NCBI GenBank assembly: GCA_019426215.1
Contig: CM033396.1
Span: 37,252,503-37,316,502, forward strand
Source of the DNA: Buddleja alternifolia
Lineage: Eukaryota; Streptophyta; Magnoliopsida; Lamiales; Scrophulariaceae
Length of the DNA: 64,000 nt
Direction: 5' to 3'
How positions within the stretch are numbered: the first letter of the stretch is position 1; each line of letters opens with the position of its first letter. Both the position numbers and the translations under genes were made by a program. Shown piece by piece: positions 47,236-58,297 of the stretch. The notes beneath the pieces are model-generated. The model made no database searches. It was not told the origin of the DNA and was given only the letters and a program-made list of their open reading frames with translations.

Positions 47236-47676
47236 ATTTCAAATTTAGTCCAATTAAAATTTCAATTGCACTTTTGGTCCTATAATAAAACTGAAAAAGT
47301 TGTATTTCTGGTCTAAGCTGTAAAAAAAGATATAGAAAAAGACAAGTGTCATACACGCATCATTTTTGGTATTTTCTAAGATAACGGTGCATGTATAACA
47401 CTCATCTTTCTCAATATTATACCTTGAAAAAGACTCGAACCTCCACGCTCTTTAGCACGAGAATTTGAGTCCGCGTGTCTACCATTTCACCACCAAGGTA
47501 CCTTAGCTAAATCTCACTATTGCCACCTAAACGGAATGAAATGCTGCCGTTTTATTACACAAAAGTGATTTGAAGACCCTATTCATTTTTTTATAGTTGA
47601 GACCAAAAGTATAACTTATTTAATTCTATAGGACCAAAGTGCAACTGGAATTCCAAAAATAAAATTTGGCCTTTCC
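47236..47676. mobile_element. TIR element with TTGCACTTTTGGTCCTAT arms
   Basis: The left arm (AATTTCAATTGCACTTTTGG, then TCCTATAATAAAACTG) and the right arm inverse (GAATTCCAGTTGCACTTTGG, then TCCTATAGAATT) pair over roughly 90 bp with mismatches. The centre carries the tRNA-Leu relic at 47421-47499. No clean target duplication, so the boundaries are approximate. Confidence 0.6.
47421..47499 (-). tRNA. trnL-CAA-like: Chloroplast-type tRNA-Leu(CAA) relic
   Basis: The minus strand reads ACCTTGGTGGTGAAATGGTA, then GACACGCG, a CTCAA anticodon region, CTCGTGCTAAAGAGCG (long variable arm), GGTTCGAGTC (T arm) and TCAAGGT. This is the bacterial/plastid Leu tRNA form, not the nuclear one. The acceptor stem pairs fully (ACCTTGG with TCAAGGT, one G-T), with A-T in place of the usual plastid G-C end pair. 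The anticodon arm has lost one base and carries a substitution, so the molecule is probably not functional. Nearby sequence is not plastid-like. Confidence 0.8.
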
Positions 47677-47829
47677 GTTGCACATGGAATTCAACAGTTA
47701 AATAGTAACTAAAGCAAAAAAAATCACCCACTTTACGACTGGAAAAAGCGGAGTACAAGACATGTTCGTATTTGGAGAATCCAATGGAAATTCCCAAACT
47801 CGGTCTTAATTTGTACTCCATAAACAGAA

Positions 47830-48630
47830 AATTTAATATATATATATATATAGGTCATTATAATGAAATATTGTTGTAAAGATTTTAATTTCTCATCAAT
47901 AATTAACGCAATCTAAAATTCTTGTTAGTTTTACAGAAATTTTTTCACGGACGAGGAGTAGATTCAAGAATTTAAATGGGGCGAGGGCGACCGTCGGGTG
48001 TAGCTCATCTTCCTCCATCTAGCCTCTACTCATATAACATCGACTCTCTCTATTATAATCGATCGCATACCTATATCATGGACATGGATGGAGATCAAAG
48101 AAATATTGAAATCTCGATACCTCCAAAATAGGAAAAATTACAAATTTAGTCCCCATAAGATAGGGTCATTTTAGTTTTGATCCCACATTTACGTAATTTT
48201 AGATAGTCCAAAAAATTTGGAAAATTGCAACGTTAATCCTTTTTTAAAATAACGTTAGTCCCATACTTTATCTTCCGTTAAAAGTTAAGGAAAACTAACA
48301 GAATATTTTTTTTAAAAAAAATTCATTTGGCCCTCGAACTATACAAGTTGTATCAAACATCCCATAAACAAATATTAATTTCACTTACCCCTGAAAAGAT
48401 AATAAAAATAAAAAATGGATGGGTAAGATGATGATTTTGTTTTTTTGTCTTTTTACTTTCTTTTTTTAATTATCGAAGGGGGTAAATGCCAAAATAATGT
48501 AGGGGTGTTTGATACAAGGTACATAGTTTGGGAGGCAAAATGCAATTTTCGCTTAAACAATGGCCATACCCTATGGAACTAACTTGCAACTTTACCTCCA
48601 AAATACCAACCATATAGCACATTAGGGCGT
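47830..48630. other. Non-coding, degenerate 'GTCCC' TIR-type repeat pieces
   Basis: Phrases like AAATTACAAATTTAGTCCCC, TTGCAACGTTAATCC and GGCAAAATGCAATTTTCGC belong to the same style of repeat as the neighbouring TIR elements. I cannot pair the ends convincingly. Confidence 0.4.
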
Positions 48631-48633
48631 AGA

Positions 48634-49379
48634 AAGGGAAAATTTCATCTTTGGTCCCACGAAATTTTGGGTTTTTCAATTTTAATTTCATTGGACTTAA
48701 AATTGCAATTTTAATCCTGCAGAACACAAAAGCTACACGCTTGGTCCCAGACGTTAGAAAATGGACAAAGAATGGCGTGTGATATTCACGGGTCGTTAGT
48801 TGCTAAATTATTCAAAAATAAAACAAAAAAATAAAGAAAAATGTTAGAGCAATAAAAAATAAAAAGAACAGAAAATTATACAAACCCTCAATCCGGTCGC
48901 CACCCCCAACCCCAACCCCGTCGTCCCCCACCCTCATTCCACCCTAAAACTTGTCGCCCTCCCTCCTCCACAGCGCCTCCATCTGTCGCCGCTCGTTGAA
49001 GAGAGGATGCGAACTGGGTTGGAGTTTTTCGATGGGTTGGGGGTGACAGATGCGAACTGAGTTGAGATTTTCGGTGGGTGACGGCGGCGGAGGTGGAGGG
49101 GTGTGGCTGGTGGTGGTGCAATTGGGTAAGGTTGAAGAAGAAGAAGACAGCTATCTTGTTCTCAATGTTCCCTTTCTTTTTCTTTCTAAACTTTTAATTT
49201 ATTTAATAGTTATTATTTTTTTATTTTTTTTGTATTTTTTTGAGATTTAATTGTGCGTGCAAATTACTCTCTTTTTTTGGTCAAAAATTACAACATTTGA
49301 GTAATATGGGAATGCAATTTTAAGTCTAATATGACAAATTAAAAAGCACGATAAGACCTAAAAAATGAAATTTTCCCTT
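48634..49379. mobile_element. Long-TIR element (MULE-like) with GC-rich interior
   Basis: The left end AAGGGAAAATTTCATCTTTGG and the right end inverse (AAGGGAAAATTTCATTTTTT) start inverted arms of about 100 bp that share GACTTAAAATTGCA. The interior 48890-49135 is GC-rich and coding-like on both strands (CGGCGGAGGTGGAGG), unlike the AT-rich arms. This suggests captured host sequence as in Pack-MULEs. No 9-bp duplication could be seen. Confidence 0.6.
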
Positions 49380-50640
49380 GTGTCAAATATGTAATTTCAG
49401 TTAGGACAACCTCAATATATACGTGTAAGTTGGAAAATTCTAAGAGGGACATGGTCCAATAGAGCCGGTTCATCTATTATTATTGGATATATATACTTTA
49501 AGTGTTTTTTATTATTTTGCTCTTACATTTAATGGTGTATAGTACAGTGACTTTGTTGAGCCCGATCTTAACATAAAGTCACCCGTGTAAGCCAGAGCAT
49601 CAACTCAAATTTTCCCAATCAAGAATGCAGCAAAATTGTAGAGATTCCATAGGATTTTCCCACCCGGGTGGCCATCTCTACAGTGAATCTAATTGCGTGG
49701 ATTGGTGTAATTGAAGCCCCACCTGATGCGACTTTTCTTCACTTCTCTGCATCTTTAAATAATTGTAGGAAAACACTTTTAACGTCATTATTCTGGCGCA
49801 TACAGTTTCCATTTCAGACGAAGCAGAGGACCCCAACCTGAAAAGGTTTCATGACTATGTTCTTAATCTGGACAAAAATAGGTGCATTCCTAAGTTTTGG
49901 AGAGTTTAGGAGACTTTGAGTACCTCTATCATTAATTCATTACAAGCATGTATATGGAAAATTCTATGTTAGTCTCACCCCAATGGTCCTAGCCTCTTTA
50001 ACACCATATATTTGTGTTCGGGTGAGTGGTTTTTATCACCTACTACCTATGTAAATACCACTCAGCCTAATAAAAATATGTGGTGTTAAAGAGGTCATAT
50101 GAATTGTGATGGATCACATGTTTACTACTTGGTCAAAGTTATAATGATTACATACACAATGCAATTTTATTTTCTTAAGAACTTGGCATCGCGAAGTTAT
50201 GTATTAGGCGATGATTTACGTGAAAAGATTGCGTGACTGACAGTTAGCTTATCTAAACCTTGATCAATTAAGTCATCCCGTATTAAAAATGATGTTGACA
50301 ATATATGTCAACAATCACCTCAATACATATAGCCCGTGCTAGGCGAGGAAAGGTATTAAGTGATTGTGCCCCTACAAGTGTCATGCGACACGCTAAATGA
50401 TGACGCTGGCATTGAATGCCAACAATCACCCCATAGCACAAGTAACTTATGACCATGCTCTGTTGCCAAATTTTAGGATCAAGCGTTCACCATTAGGGTA
50501 GTAATTATTGTTGTTAATTGAGGAATAACTTTATTTTCTTATACATTTTACAACACAAATGACCGTAGTAGGCGACATTGGTGTGGGGGGTTGCCCTTCG
50601 TAAGTGTCTGAGGTGGGGTGTTAGTCCCTGATTATGTAAA
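49380..50640. other. Non-coding interval
   Basis: No supported gene. Two phrases (ATGTTGACAATATATGTCAACAATCACC and GCATTGAATGCCAACAATCACCCCATA in part) recur near 50290 and 50410, hinting at an old duplication. Confidence 0.4.
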
Positions 50641-50748
50641 CTTTTCGGAGTCAAATAATGATGTTTACAATACATGCCAACACATTTCATAATATTTATA
50701 CTTTTGACTGTTTAGAGACTTAAGACTCCCTATGTTCTTAAGAATCAT

Positions 50749-51191
50749 AGGTTGTGTTTGTTTTTGTTTTCTAACACATTTTAGCCATAAATTTTGACCA
50801 AAATTTATTTGCTTTATGTTTTTTTTTTTACCAAAAAGGACTTTTTTGGTCAAAAAATTTGTCAGCTATTGTCTCCCTATTTGTATCTACTTTAGGGTGT
50901 CTACTAATTACATCAACTACAATATATATATATATATATATAAAACCATAATATTATAAAAATTTAAAATTTATATTATATTATATTTTTCAATCATTAA
51001 CTATTTATAAACACAACTTTTCAGACAAAAACTTGCATGATTTGACTGTTACATTAATTTTTATCTCTTCTAAAAATAAAATCAAACACAAAACCAAACA
51101 CATTTTCATCAAAACACACAACTTTCAATAAACTTTTTCACCAAAATTTTCAAAAAAAAAAACCCCAAAATAAAAGCTAACACGACCATAA
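50749..51191. mobile_element. Putative MITE flanked by a duplicated 55-bp segment
   Basis: Ends GGTTGTGTTTGTTTTT and (inverse) GGTCGTGTTAGCTTTT, with ATA next to each end. The 55 bp before it (TTTTGACTGTTTAGAG ... CTATGTTCTTAAGAAT) are repeated directly after it at about 51185-51245. The interior is AT-rich and non-coding. Confidence 0.5.
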
Positions 51192-51245
51192 TATTTCTAA
51201 TTTTGACTGTTTAGAGGCTTGCGAGTTCCTATGTTCTTAAGAATG

Positions 51246-52329
51246 AACTGTGCCCGCTGTTGGCAATCAACTTTCTTCTCTTCTTGAGGTGAATTACATA
51301 CGGAAAACACTTCTATACACCAGGTCTTGGTCACATCTGTGCACCTTGTGGATATAATTAATCCACATCACTTATTTTATCTTTTTGAATTAAAAAACAA
51401 ATGATGTGAATTAATCACATTCACAAGATCCACAGGTGGGGCCCAAGACCTGGTTTATACAAGAATTTTCCATTACGTACACGCTCCCTCACTAGTGCTA
51501 CTTAGCAAAGATCCCTAGCTTTTTGTAAATTAGAACGAGATCCCCTCCAAGGATCCATTTGTAAAGTTTATAAGGCGTAAAATTATAAAAAATTTTAAAT
51601 AAACGAAGAGTGTAACTGTAAGAATGTCTTAAAATAAGGACTTATGTAATTTCAAAAAATCAAGGGTTTTTGGTAAGTGAACATAACATGAGGAAGTGTG
51701 TAAGTAATCCTCTCTTTAATAGTAGATTTTAGCTTCTCTTGATTGTTGTACTACCTGTCATTTCATCTTAGTGAGATTTCTCATGAACTGGTTTGTACTT
51801 TAGTACTCGTAAGAGAATAAGTATTTAGATTTCATGTGGATATATTGTACATCCTTTTGATCTATCTATACAGATGGGAGGACCCGAAAAATCCCCCAAT
51901 GTGACATTCAGTGTTTTTATTAAAGAAAAAGGTCAAATATTCATTTATCAAAAAAAAAAAAGGTCAAATATTCTCAATAATAAAATTGATTAAAATATTA
52001 GTAGTAGTTCCGTTTAAGCATTTCCTTAAAGCATGCAGTTATTCAGGGGAGAACTAGATGTTAAATTATCATTTTTTCTGAAACATGAAAAGAAATAAGA
52101 TTTACGTTCATCTGAGAATAATCATAAAAAATGCACCCAAAAGAAAGAACGAATTTAAAGGCAGAAAACAATTTTTCCAATTTCAAATTTTCGACAATCC
52201 CAAGAGAAAAAGGGGTTGCAGAATTATGGTAATTTTACATATTTTTTCTTTTGGTAAATGGTAATTTTACATATTATTTACAGCCTACTATTACCCAGGT
52301 GGAATAGCAAGAACTTTTCCAGAATAGAG
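51246..52329. other. Non-coding interval
   Basis: No gene recognised. The part nearest 52329 is probably 3' UTR of the minus-strand gene that ends at 52330. Confidence 0.45.
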
Positions 52330-53816
52330 TTAAACTATGCCGAATAGATTTTGGAGATGCTTTGTTGCTTCCAAGCAAACTACCATAGATTGCATTCCAA
52401 CTGCAAAGGCCAAAACTTTTAGCAATGCATGGACACAAAGTGGTTACATAAAAGTTGTTACTACTCCACATACAATTCAATTTATTCACAAGCTAGCAAT
52501 ATAAGAAGAAACGAGATGAGCGGATGAACATAATAAAACATTAAGAATAACGAAACTTAAGCATAACCAGCTTTGATAAACTTACCATGATTTACGAATT
52601 CTGACAATTTGATTGAACTATTGTCCATCTCAATAGTGTTGGTTAGTTTGGGCTTAATATCGAACGCAAGACAACCACTGATCTGTTCCAAATGAAAATA
52701 CAATCTCTAAGAAATCAACTTAATCTGGCATAAATTACCTACAAATATACTATGTATTCTGTAACGAAGCAACAGGAGAAAACCACTGAACAAGTTCTCT
52801 CTTTTCTAATCATAATATTCGAGAAATCTATGTTCAGAAAAGTGCTAAAACGGAACTCAGAGTAGAGGTATTGTCTGTTCTTTTATATAGTAGGCTACAT
52901 TATATGAGGGTTCTTTGTGTAAAGTCTTAGTATACAAACAAAATAACTAATCGCAAAGAATTCTGTTACTTAGACGCGACGTTAAGGAACTTTAAGACTT
53001 ATTCATGAACATTTCACAGAATTGGCTCAAAAAACTTGTTCGTAGAAAAGTTTCAGGATGTATTCTAATGTCACGTAAGCCCGCCCATACCTAGGAAAAT
53101 GAAAACATGTTCCACAATGTCTTTCGTGTTTCTGGATTACTTTTTATTTAATTGATAAATATGTGTTATTGTTGAGTAAAAGAATATCTAAATCATCAAA
53201 AGTAACTGATGAGCGAAAGGCTAAACAAATAAGATGATGTTTTAATAGAGCTGAAAATTGAAATAGAGTTACGTCGATAAGTAGCTTGATTAGTAAACGA
53301 GCACAAAACAGTCTACATGCTCAGCTCATAAAATTAATCAGCTCGGCACCAGCCTAAACCAACTATGCTATGAATGGATCAAATAACGGATTGACCAGTC
53401 GAATTAGCATTAAGGTAACTGAGAAGTAACTATTCAGTAAATAAACCAATAAGCTGTCATCAAGTTTAGCTCATACGACGTTCGATAAAAATAAAAATAA
53501 ACTATTCAGATCAGCAATACAGCCATCAGTTCAACAGTATGAATGGACTAATTTCTCTAATTAACTGAAAATAATCACAGTAAACCAAACAATAGCCCTA
53601 AATTTTCAAATCAACAAACACAAAAGAAACGCACAATGCAAAATTAATATTCCGAATCAAATAACAAACAGAAGCGGAAAAAAAATACATAATCAAAACG
53701 CAGAAGATTAATCGGAAATGCATATGCATACATTATACATACCCCATGCAGGCAATAACATGAAAAATCCAAGCTGCAATCGATCCGAACCGCAGAAAAG
53801 CTCCGAGCATAAACAT
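52330..53816 (-). CDS. Small membrane peptide gene, 78 residues, three coding exons, function unknown
   Basis: Minus-strand exons 53743-53816, 52586-52677 and 52330-52400 join with GT-AG junctions in phases 2 and 1, giving a 78-residue chain ending at TAA. The N-terminus MFMLGAFLRFGSIAAWIF followed by HVIACMGGCLAF is one hydrophobic helix. The middle (IKPKLTNTIEMDNSSIKLSEF) is polar, and the C-terminus (GMQSMVVCLEATKHLQN) is amphipathic. A non-coding first exon ending at 53955 is supported by a donor (CTCAG/GTAAATTT) and an acceptor at 53879 (TATCTAG/GTTTC), so the transcript probably starts near 54050. All three exons are individually too short to be noticed as ORFs. The consistent phases and codon-like text argue for a real gene. 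I do not recognise the family. A role at an internal or plasma membrane is inference. Confidence 0.75.
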
Positions 53817-53878
53817 CGATACCAGTAAAGGTTGAATCGAATCGATTCGATCACAAATCCCTAAAAATTTTACGAAAC

Positions 53879-53954
53879 CTAGATATTGTTATATGTATAT
53901 ATTTCAACAACGAATCATGTCTATACTTAAATCATGTATGAAGATGAAATTTAC
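53879..53954 (-). other. 5' UTR intron of the 78-residue peptide gene
   Basis: 76 bp with GTAAAT start and CTAG end on the minus strand. The upstream exon is CT-rich (TTCTCTCTCTCTCAG), a common plant leader feature. Confidence 0.6.
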
Positions 53955-54072
53955 CTGAGAGAGAGAGAATTTGCAGACCTCTTCCTTCAATTTTCCTCTT
54001 CCTGAAATCAATCGATTGAGTAAATGAAACGTTTTTCTGGTAAGAGAGGTGTTCATGATGTAGATTGGAAAC

Positions 54073-54655
54073 GTCAGAATTACAGTTTTCGTCCCTAAAT
54101 TTTAGCGCTAAAATAGTTTTCGTCCAACATTTATCCAACTCGACAAATTTAGTCCTATGATTTTAAACAAATTGGTCCCTGCCATTAGTTTTCTGTACGA
54201 AAGCTAACAGAATGAGCTCAAATTGGGGGGGGGGGGGGGGGGGGGCACTTGATTTCATCTAAAATTTTAAGTGTCGCAATAATTTCTCCCAAAACGACAC
54301 CCTTTGAATTGTAACCCAACCCATATTTCCTTATAAAATTTGTAAACACTAATTTGATAAAACTCTAACTGTTGGAACGTCCCAACTTTTATAAATCCTA
54401 ATTATGAAAAAAAAAAATCCTGTGACAAAAATAGAGGTAGGTTGTGCAAATTGACATTTTTAGCTCCAAAGTCGACTCATTTCCTCCAATGTGAGCTCAC
54501 GTGCGGCCCATTACGTTCATTTTTTGATAGAAAGTTAACAGCATGGACCATTTATTTAAAATTGTAACATTTAAGACTATTTTTGTAAGTCCGATAAATA
54601 AGGGGTCAAAAACATTTTAGGGTTGAAGTTGAAGGACCAAAAGTATAATTCTCCC
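54073..54655. mobile_element. Long-TIR element with G21 run
   Basis: The left end AGAATTACAGTTTTCGTCCC and the right end inverse (AGAATTATACTTTTGGTCC) begin arms of about 125 bp containing AAATTGGTCCCTGCCATTAG and AAATGGTCCATGCTGTTAAC. A run of 21 G lies at 54225-54245. Same style as the elements at 47236 and 48634. It lies just upstream of the small peptide gene. Confidence 0.7.
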
Positions 54656-54845
54656 GGTAATTTATTGATGCTCTAACTCTACTTGGACTCGATGACTTCG
54701 TCAGGCTTCACTCTTTTATTAGCTCAGCCCAATTTTCTGCGGGGTGTCGTTTCCCTATAATTGAGATGACAATCATGGGCCTAAGCCCAAATCACACTTA
54801 CGCAGTTTGGCCCGATTACAAATGTATATCAAACACTCTTGGGGG

Positions 54846-54962
54846 AAAAAACTTGTACAAGTATCCAAAACTTATTAGTCTAATGGTATCAACTCTTACT
54901 TTCATGTGGGAGATTCTGAATTCGATTCTAAACTGTCAAAAGTTGCTACATTTTCCTCCTTA
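54846..54962 (+). mobile_element. SINE-like fragment
   Basis: TTAGTCTAATGGTATCAAC (box A-like) and GAATTCGATTCTAAAC (box B-like), about 38 bp apart, followed by T-rich sequence. Degenerate, with no target duplication seen. Confidence 0.5.
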
Positions 54963-54964
54963 AT

Positions 54965-56009
54965 TGGAGTGTTATTGCAGAACAGATCTTCTATCCCATA
55001 ATAGTGTCTCACCACTGTGGGAAGTATCTATTTAATTAAATTATTATTAGCAATTTATTTTTAAATAGACTTGTCGATCCCATTGTGGTCTACAGTAAAT
55101 TCACTTCAACCCGCGATTCTATTTTTAACACAAAGAATATTCATTTTCCACATTATTTTATACAATTATCCCTATTTCACAAATTTAAGAATCTGCACAC
55201 CGCTACTGTTTCCACCGTTTGGTGCAAATAGTGGTCACGTAATTAATTTGAATATAAAAATCTTCGTAGCCATTTTTTCTCACATGTATCAACTGGTATT
55301 AATAATGATATAAAACGAACCGCTATTGCAATTTGCACCCGCCCAACATAAAATTATCCACAAAACTCCAATATATATATGTCCAAAATTTGAGCCGTCT
55401 CCTCTGAAAATAACGCCCGTCCACAAAGAAATATTTTACAAGATTTGGCCTTTGGAATAAAATAATGGAGGACGAGGTTACCACATTAAAGGGGCAATGA
55501 ACTCTAATTTATGAAAATTTAAGGACCTTTCTGCAATACTATTTTTAGGGTTTTTAACAAATTACCCCCTTAAATCAAAAACATCCATATACATGTAAAA
55601 GTATAAGGATGTTTTAAAGACTACATTTTGATCAAATTTTTTTTAAAAAAAGGGTTTCGTATGTGATTTACATAAACAGAAGAGAGGGTTTTATGCATAT
55701 TGATTTAACAAATTGGGGTTTTCAGCGTTTTCGACTTAACACGGGGTAATTTATAAAAAAAAAACCCTTATTTTAATCCCACAAATCAACCCAAGCTTTC
55801 ATTCTGCACAAATTGAAGCCAGAATTTAAGTTCACATTCCCAAATTCACACCCCCAAAAACCATAAATTGCAAATTCTGCGCCTAAAACTTCTCGTATTT
55901 ACAATCTAACCCCCTGTCAATACTTCTTTTCCTTTACAAATTTTTCAACCAAAAACAAAAACAAAAAATCTACAGCAAGAACACATTTTGATGATCACAA
56001 AACAATCAA
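54965..56009. other. Non-coding interval
   Basis: Contains a degenerate relative of the Tourist-like MITE (near 55075-55340: ACTTCAACCC, TTTGGTGCAAAT). The part near 55780-56009 is probably 3' UTR of the gene ending at 56010. Confidence 0.45.
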
Positions 56010-56777
56010 TTAGTATGAATACCCCGTCCTCTGCACACGATCTCTCAGAATTCCACTGTACAACGCCCGCCGATTTGCGGGCATTTTCTGAATTTCATTC
56101 CCACATGAATTTTTCTCAATTTCCGCAGAAAATTTTCTGTGTTGTTTTCTGTACAAATCGCCGTTTCCGGGAGAATCTTTCACATCATCTGCAAATTGAA
56201 CTCTCTTTTTCTTCTCCCTTTTCTTGCTGCTACCTGCTAACATAAAAAAGTTCAAAAACATTCATCAAACAACCAAAATATTTTTTTGGAAAAATTACAC
56301 ATTGACCTCTCACTTATTGTATAATCATCAAAACACCCCATCACTTATTGAAAAATACATAAAGTCCCCAACATGATAAGGTACTCTTACAATTACACCC
56401 TGCTGTATTTAAAAATTCTTATAATTTTACCCCTGTAAACATTAGAATTAGACCGTTCGAGGGGTGTTTGTAAATTTCAATAAGTGAGGGAGTTTTGGTA
56501 AGTACACAACAAGCAAAGGGTTTGAGTATAATTTTCCCTTTTTGAAAAAAATAATTCAAGAAACAGAAAAAGGTGATTGTATATATATACACACACATAT
56601 ATATTGCTTACCTGAAGATAAACAAGACTTTAGGACTTGTTTTTCATTGGGGGAATCTTGATTTCCGGAAAATTGGGAGGTTGGGAAGTATTTTTCGCGG
56701 AAAAGATCGAAGAGGAGTATTGTTCCGGCGGAAACGGCCATGGCTGTGGCCAAGACTAGACCTTGAGAAGTCAACAT
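56010..56777 (-). CDS. Membrane-anchored basic protein, 129 residues, function unknown
   Basis: Minus-strand exons 56612-56777 and 56010-56233 join at CTTCAG/GTAAGC and TTAGCAG/GTAGC in phase 1, giving 129 residues. An N-terminal hydrophobic stretch (GLVLATAMAVSAGTILLFDL, residues about 6-25) predicts a signal anchor. The start of exon 2 has a basic run (SSKKREKKKRVQFADDV). The C-terminus (PANRRALYSGILRDRV) looks like a conserved end; I believe similar uncharacterised small proteins exist in other plants but cannot verify it. No lesions. A TATA box lies at 56996-57004. A small TIR element sits in the intron (56289-56541). Confidence 0.85.
56289..56541. mobile_element. Small TIR element inside the intron
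   Basis: The left end GGAAAAATTACACATTGACC and the right end inverse (GGGAAAATTATACTCAAACC) start arms that share CTCACTTATTGAAA and AAACACCCC. It has no coding content. It occupies two thirds of the 378-bp intron of the 129-residue protein gene, leaving both splice sites intact. Confidence 0.75.
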
Positions 56778-56995
56778 AGAGAAATATAATGCAACAGAAG
56801 ATTTGTGAGGAAAGAGGTCACAAATTGCATGAAACTTTGAAAGGAATTTTTATGTATGGGGATGAAAATCTGGTGGGGTGGTTTGGGAGTTGGTGTATGG
56901 ACAAAATATATGTATATTGGATATTATAATGGAAATATTTATTTATAATAATAATAGGCGTGAAAGAATGTGGAATTATCTGGGGGGTCGTTGCT

Positions 56996-57004
56996 TTATT
57001 TATA
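56996..57004 (-). promoter_or_regulatory. TATA box of the 129-residue protein gene
   Basis: TATAAATAA on the minus strand, about 220 bp upstream of the start codon. No ATG-initiated ORF intervenes of note. Confidence 0.55.
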
Positions 57005-57026
57005 CAACAGTAGTACTTCTTTGAAT

Positions 57027-57058
57027 GGGGTGGGGGTGGGGGTGGGGGTGGGGTGGGG
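57027..57058 (+). repeat. G-quadruplex-capable tract
   Basis: Five consecutive runs of 4-5 G separated by single T (GGGGTGGGGGTGGGGG type). It is about 25 bp upstream of the TATA box of the minus-strand gene, with the G-rich strand being the template strand. Confidence 0.85.
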
Positions 57059-57109
57059 CTGGAATTTGGCCGAGTCCGAATTTGAGTTTGGGAGGGAATA
57101 AAAGAAAAA

Positions 57110-57247
57110 AGGGACAAAACTTGATATTTTTTAATTTCTTGAGGGGTAAAATCTCAAATATCACAAGTTTAAGAGCACAAAAAAATATCTCAAAATTGAG
57201 AAAGGGGCGGGTGCCTCCACCAGTCCTTGACTGGCTCCGTCCCTGAA
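57110..57247. repeat. Possible hAT-like MITE end
   Basis: Minus strand starts CAGGGACGGAGCCAGTCAAG, a common terminus of plant hAT-type repeats. No partner end was found nearby. Confidence 0.35.
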
Positions 57248-57515
57248 TTAATTGTGCTCCGCACGAAAGGAGAAAGAAGAGGGAAAGGGGGTTTATATGT
57301 GGAGGAGAAGAGATGAGAGGTCAAAAGTGTGTTAAAGTCTTTGGAGGTGTGCCCACAAAAGATGTTGAAATCAAGGTGAATGAATGAAGAAATAGAAATT
57401 GTTTAGGAAAAGGTCTCCAACTCATGGACTTCGTGTGTGAGATGTGTGTTGTCATACCCTTATAGGGACTTTTTTTTTTTTTTTTTTTTAAGAGCCTTAT
57501 AGGGACTTTGTTTTT

Positions 57516-57735
57516 GGAAGTTTTGGAACTTCGAATTCTAAGAAAATTATAGTTGTTTGGGGTTTTGAAATTTTAGATTTTGAGATAACTATAATTATGT
57601 AGAGGTTTTGGAACTTCGAATTCTGAGATAATTATAATTGTTTGGAGATTTTGAAACTTTGACTTTTGAGACAATTAATAAGTTGTTTGAGGTATTGAGA
57701 TTTCGAGTTTTGAGATAATTATAATTATTTGTGGA
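57516..57735. repeat. About 60-bp minisatellite, four degenerate copies
   Basis: Units with GTTTTGGAACTTCGAATTCT, GAGATAATTATAATTGTTTG and similar variants repeat four times. Confidence 0.8.
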
Positions 57736-57739
57736 ATCA

Positions 57740-58247
57740 GATACGGCAACTATGGAATCGGAGTACGGAACTCTCCAAGAACCTGTTAATTTTTAAGTTT
57801 TGGGAATTGGATTTTTAGAAAGAGTTAATTACACTAATCAAAATTCGGTATTCCTTTTTAGTTTTTAGAAAATTTGGTATTTGACCGGGTTTAGTATGAA
57901 TTTTGAGGTTTGTTTGTCACTTTGTTGGTATGGAAATGAATACCAAATTACCATTATTTTTTATTTTATTTATTACTTCCTTAACAAATTTTTTTTGACA
58001 AATTTGATTCCATACTTTATTTTTATTCTATTTTAAATAGTGGAATTACACTTCATTGAATCAAAAATCAAAATAAATTTGATGAATAAGCTGAACACAA
58101 ACTAAAAATTTAGCCTGGTAATCAGTATGCTACCGAAATTCTGAGTACAATTTCAGGGAGTGCATGTCCGTAGTTGCTCAATTTAAAGTTTAAACTCATT
58201 TAAGTTATCTCGCTCAATTTAAACTCGTTTCAATTATCTCAAATATG
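57740..58247. other. Non-coding interval
   Basis: AT-rich, no gene recognised. The last 17 bp (58248-58264) are the LINE target duplication. Confidence 0.5.
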
Positions 58248-58297
58248 CATAAATTTTGATTTTTTTTAATACAAAAAGGGAGGTTACCCGAAATGTT

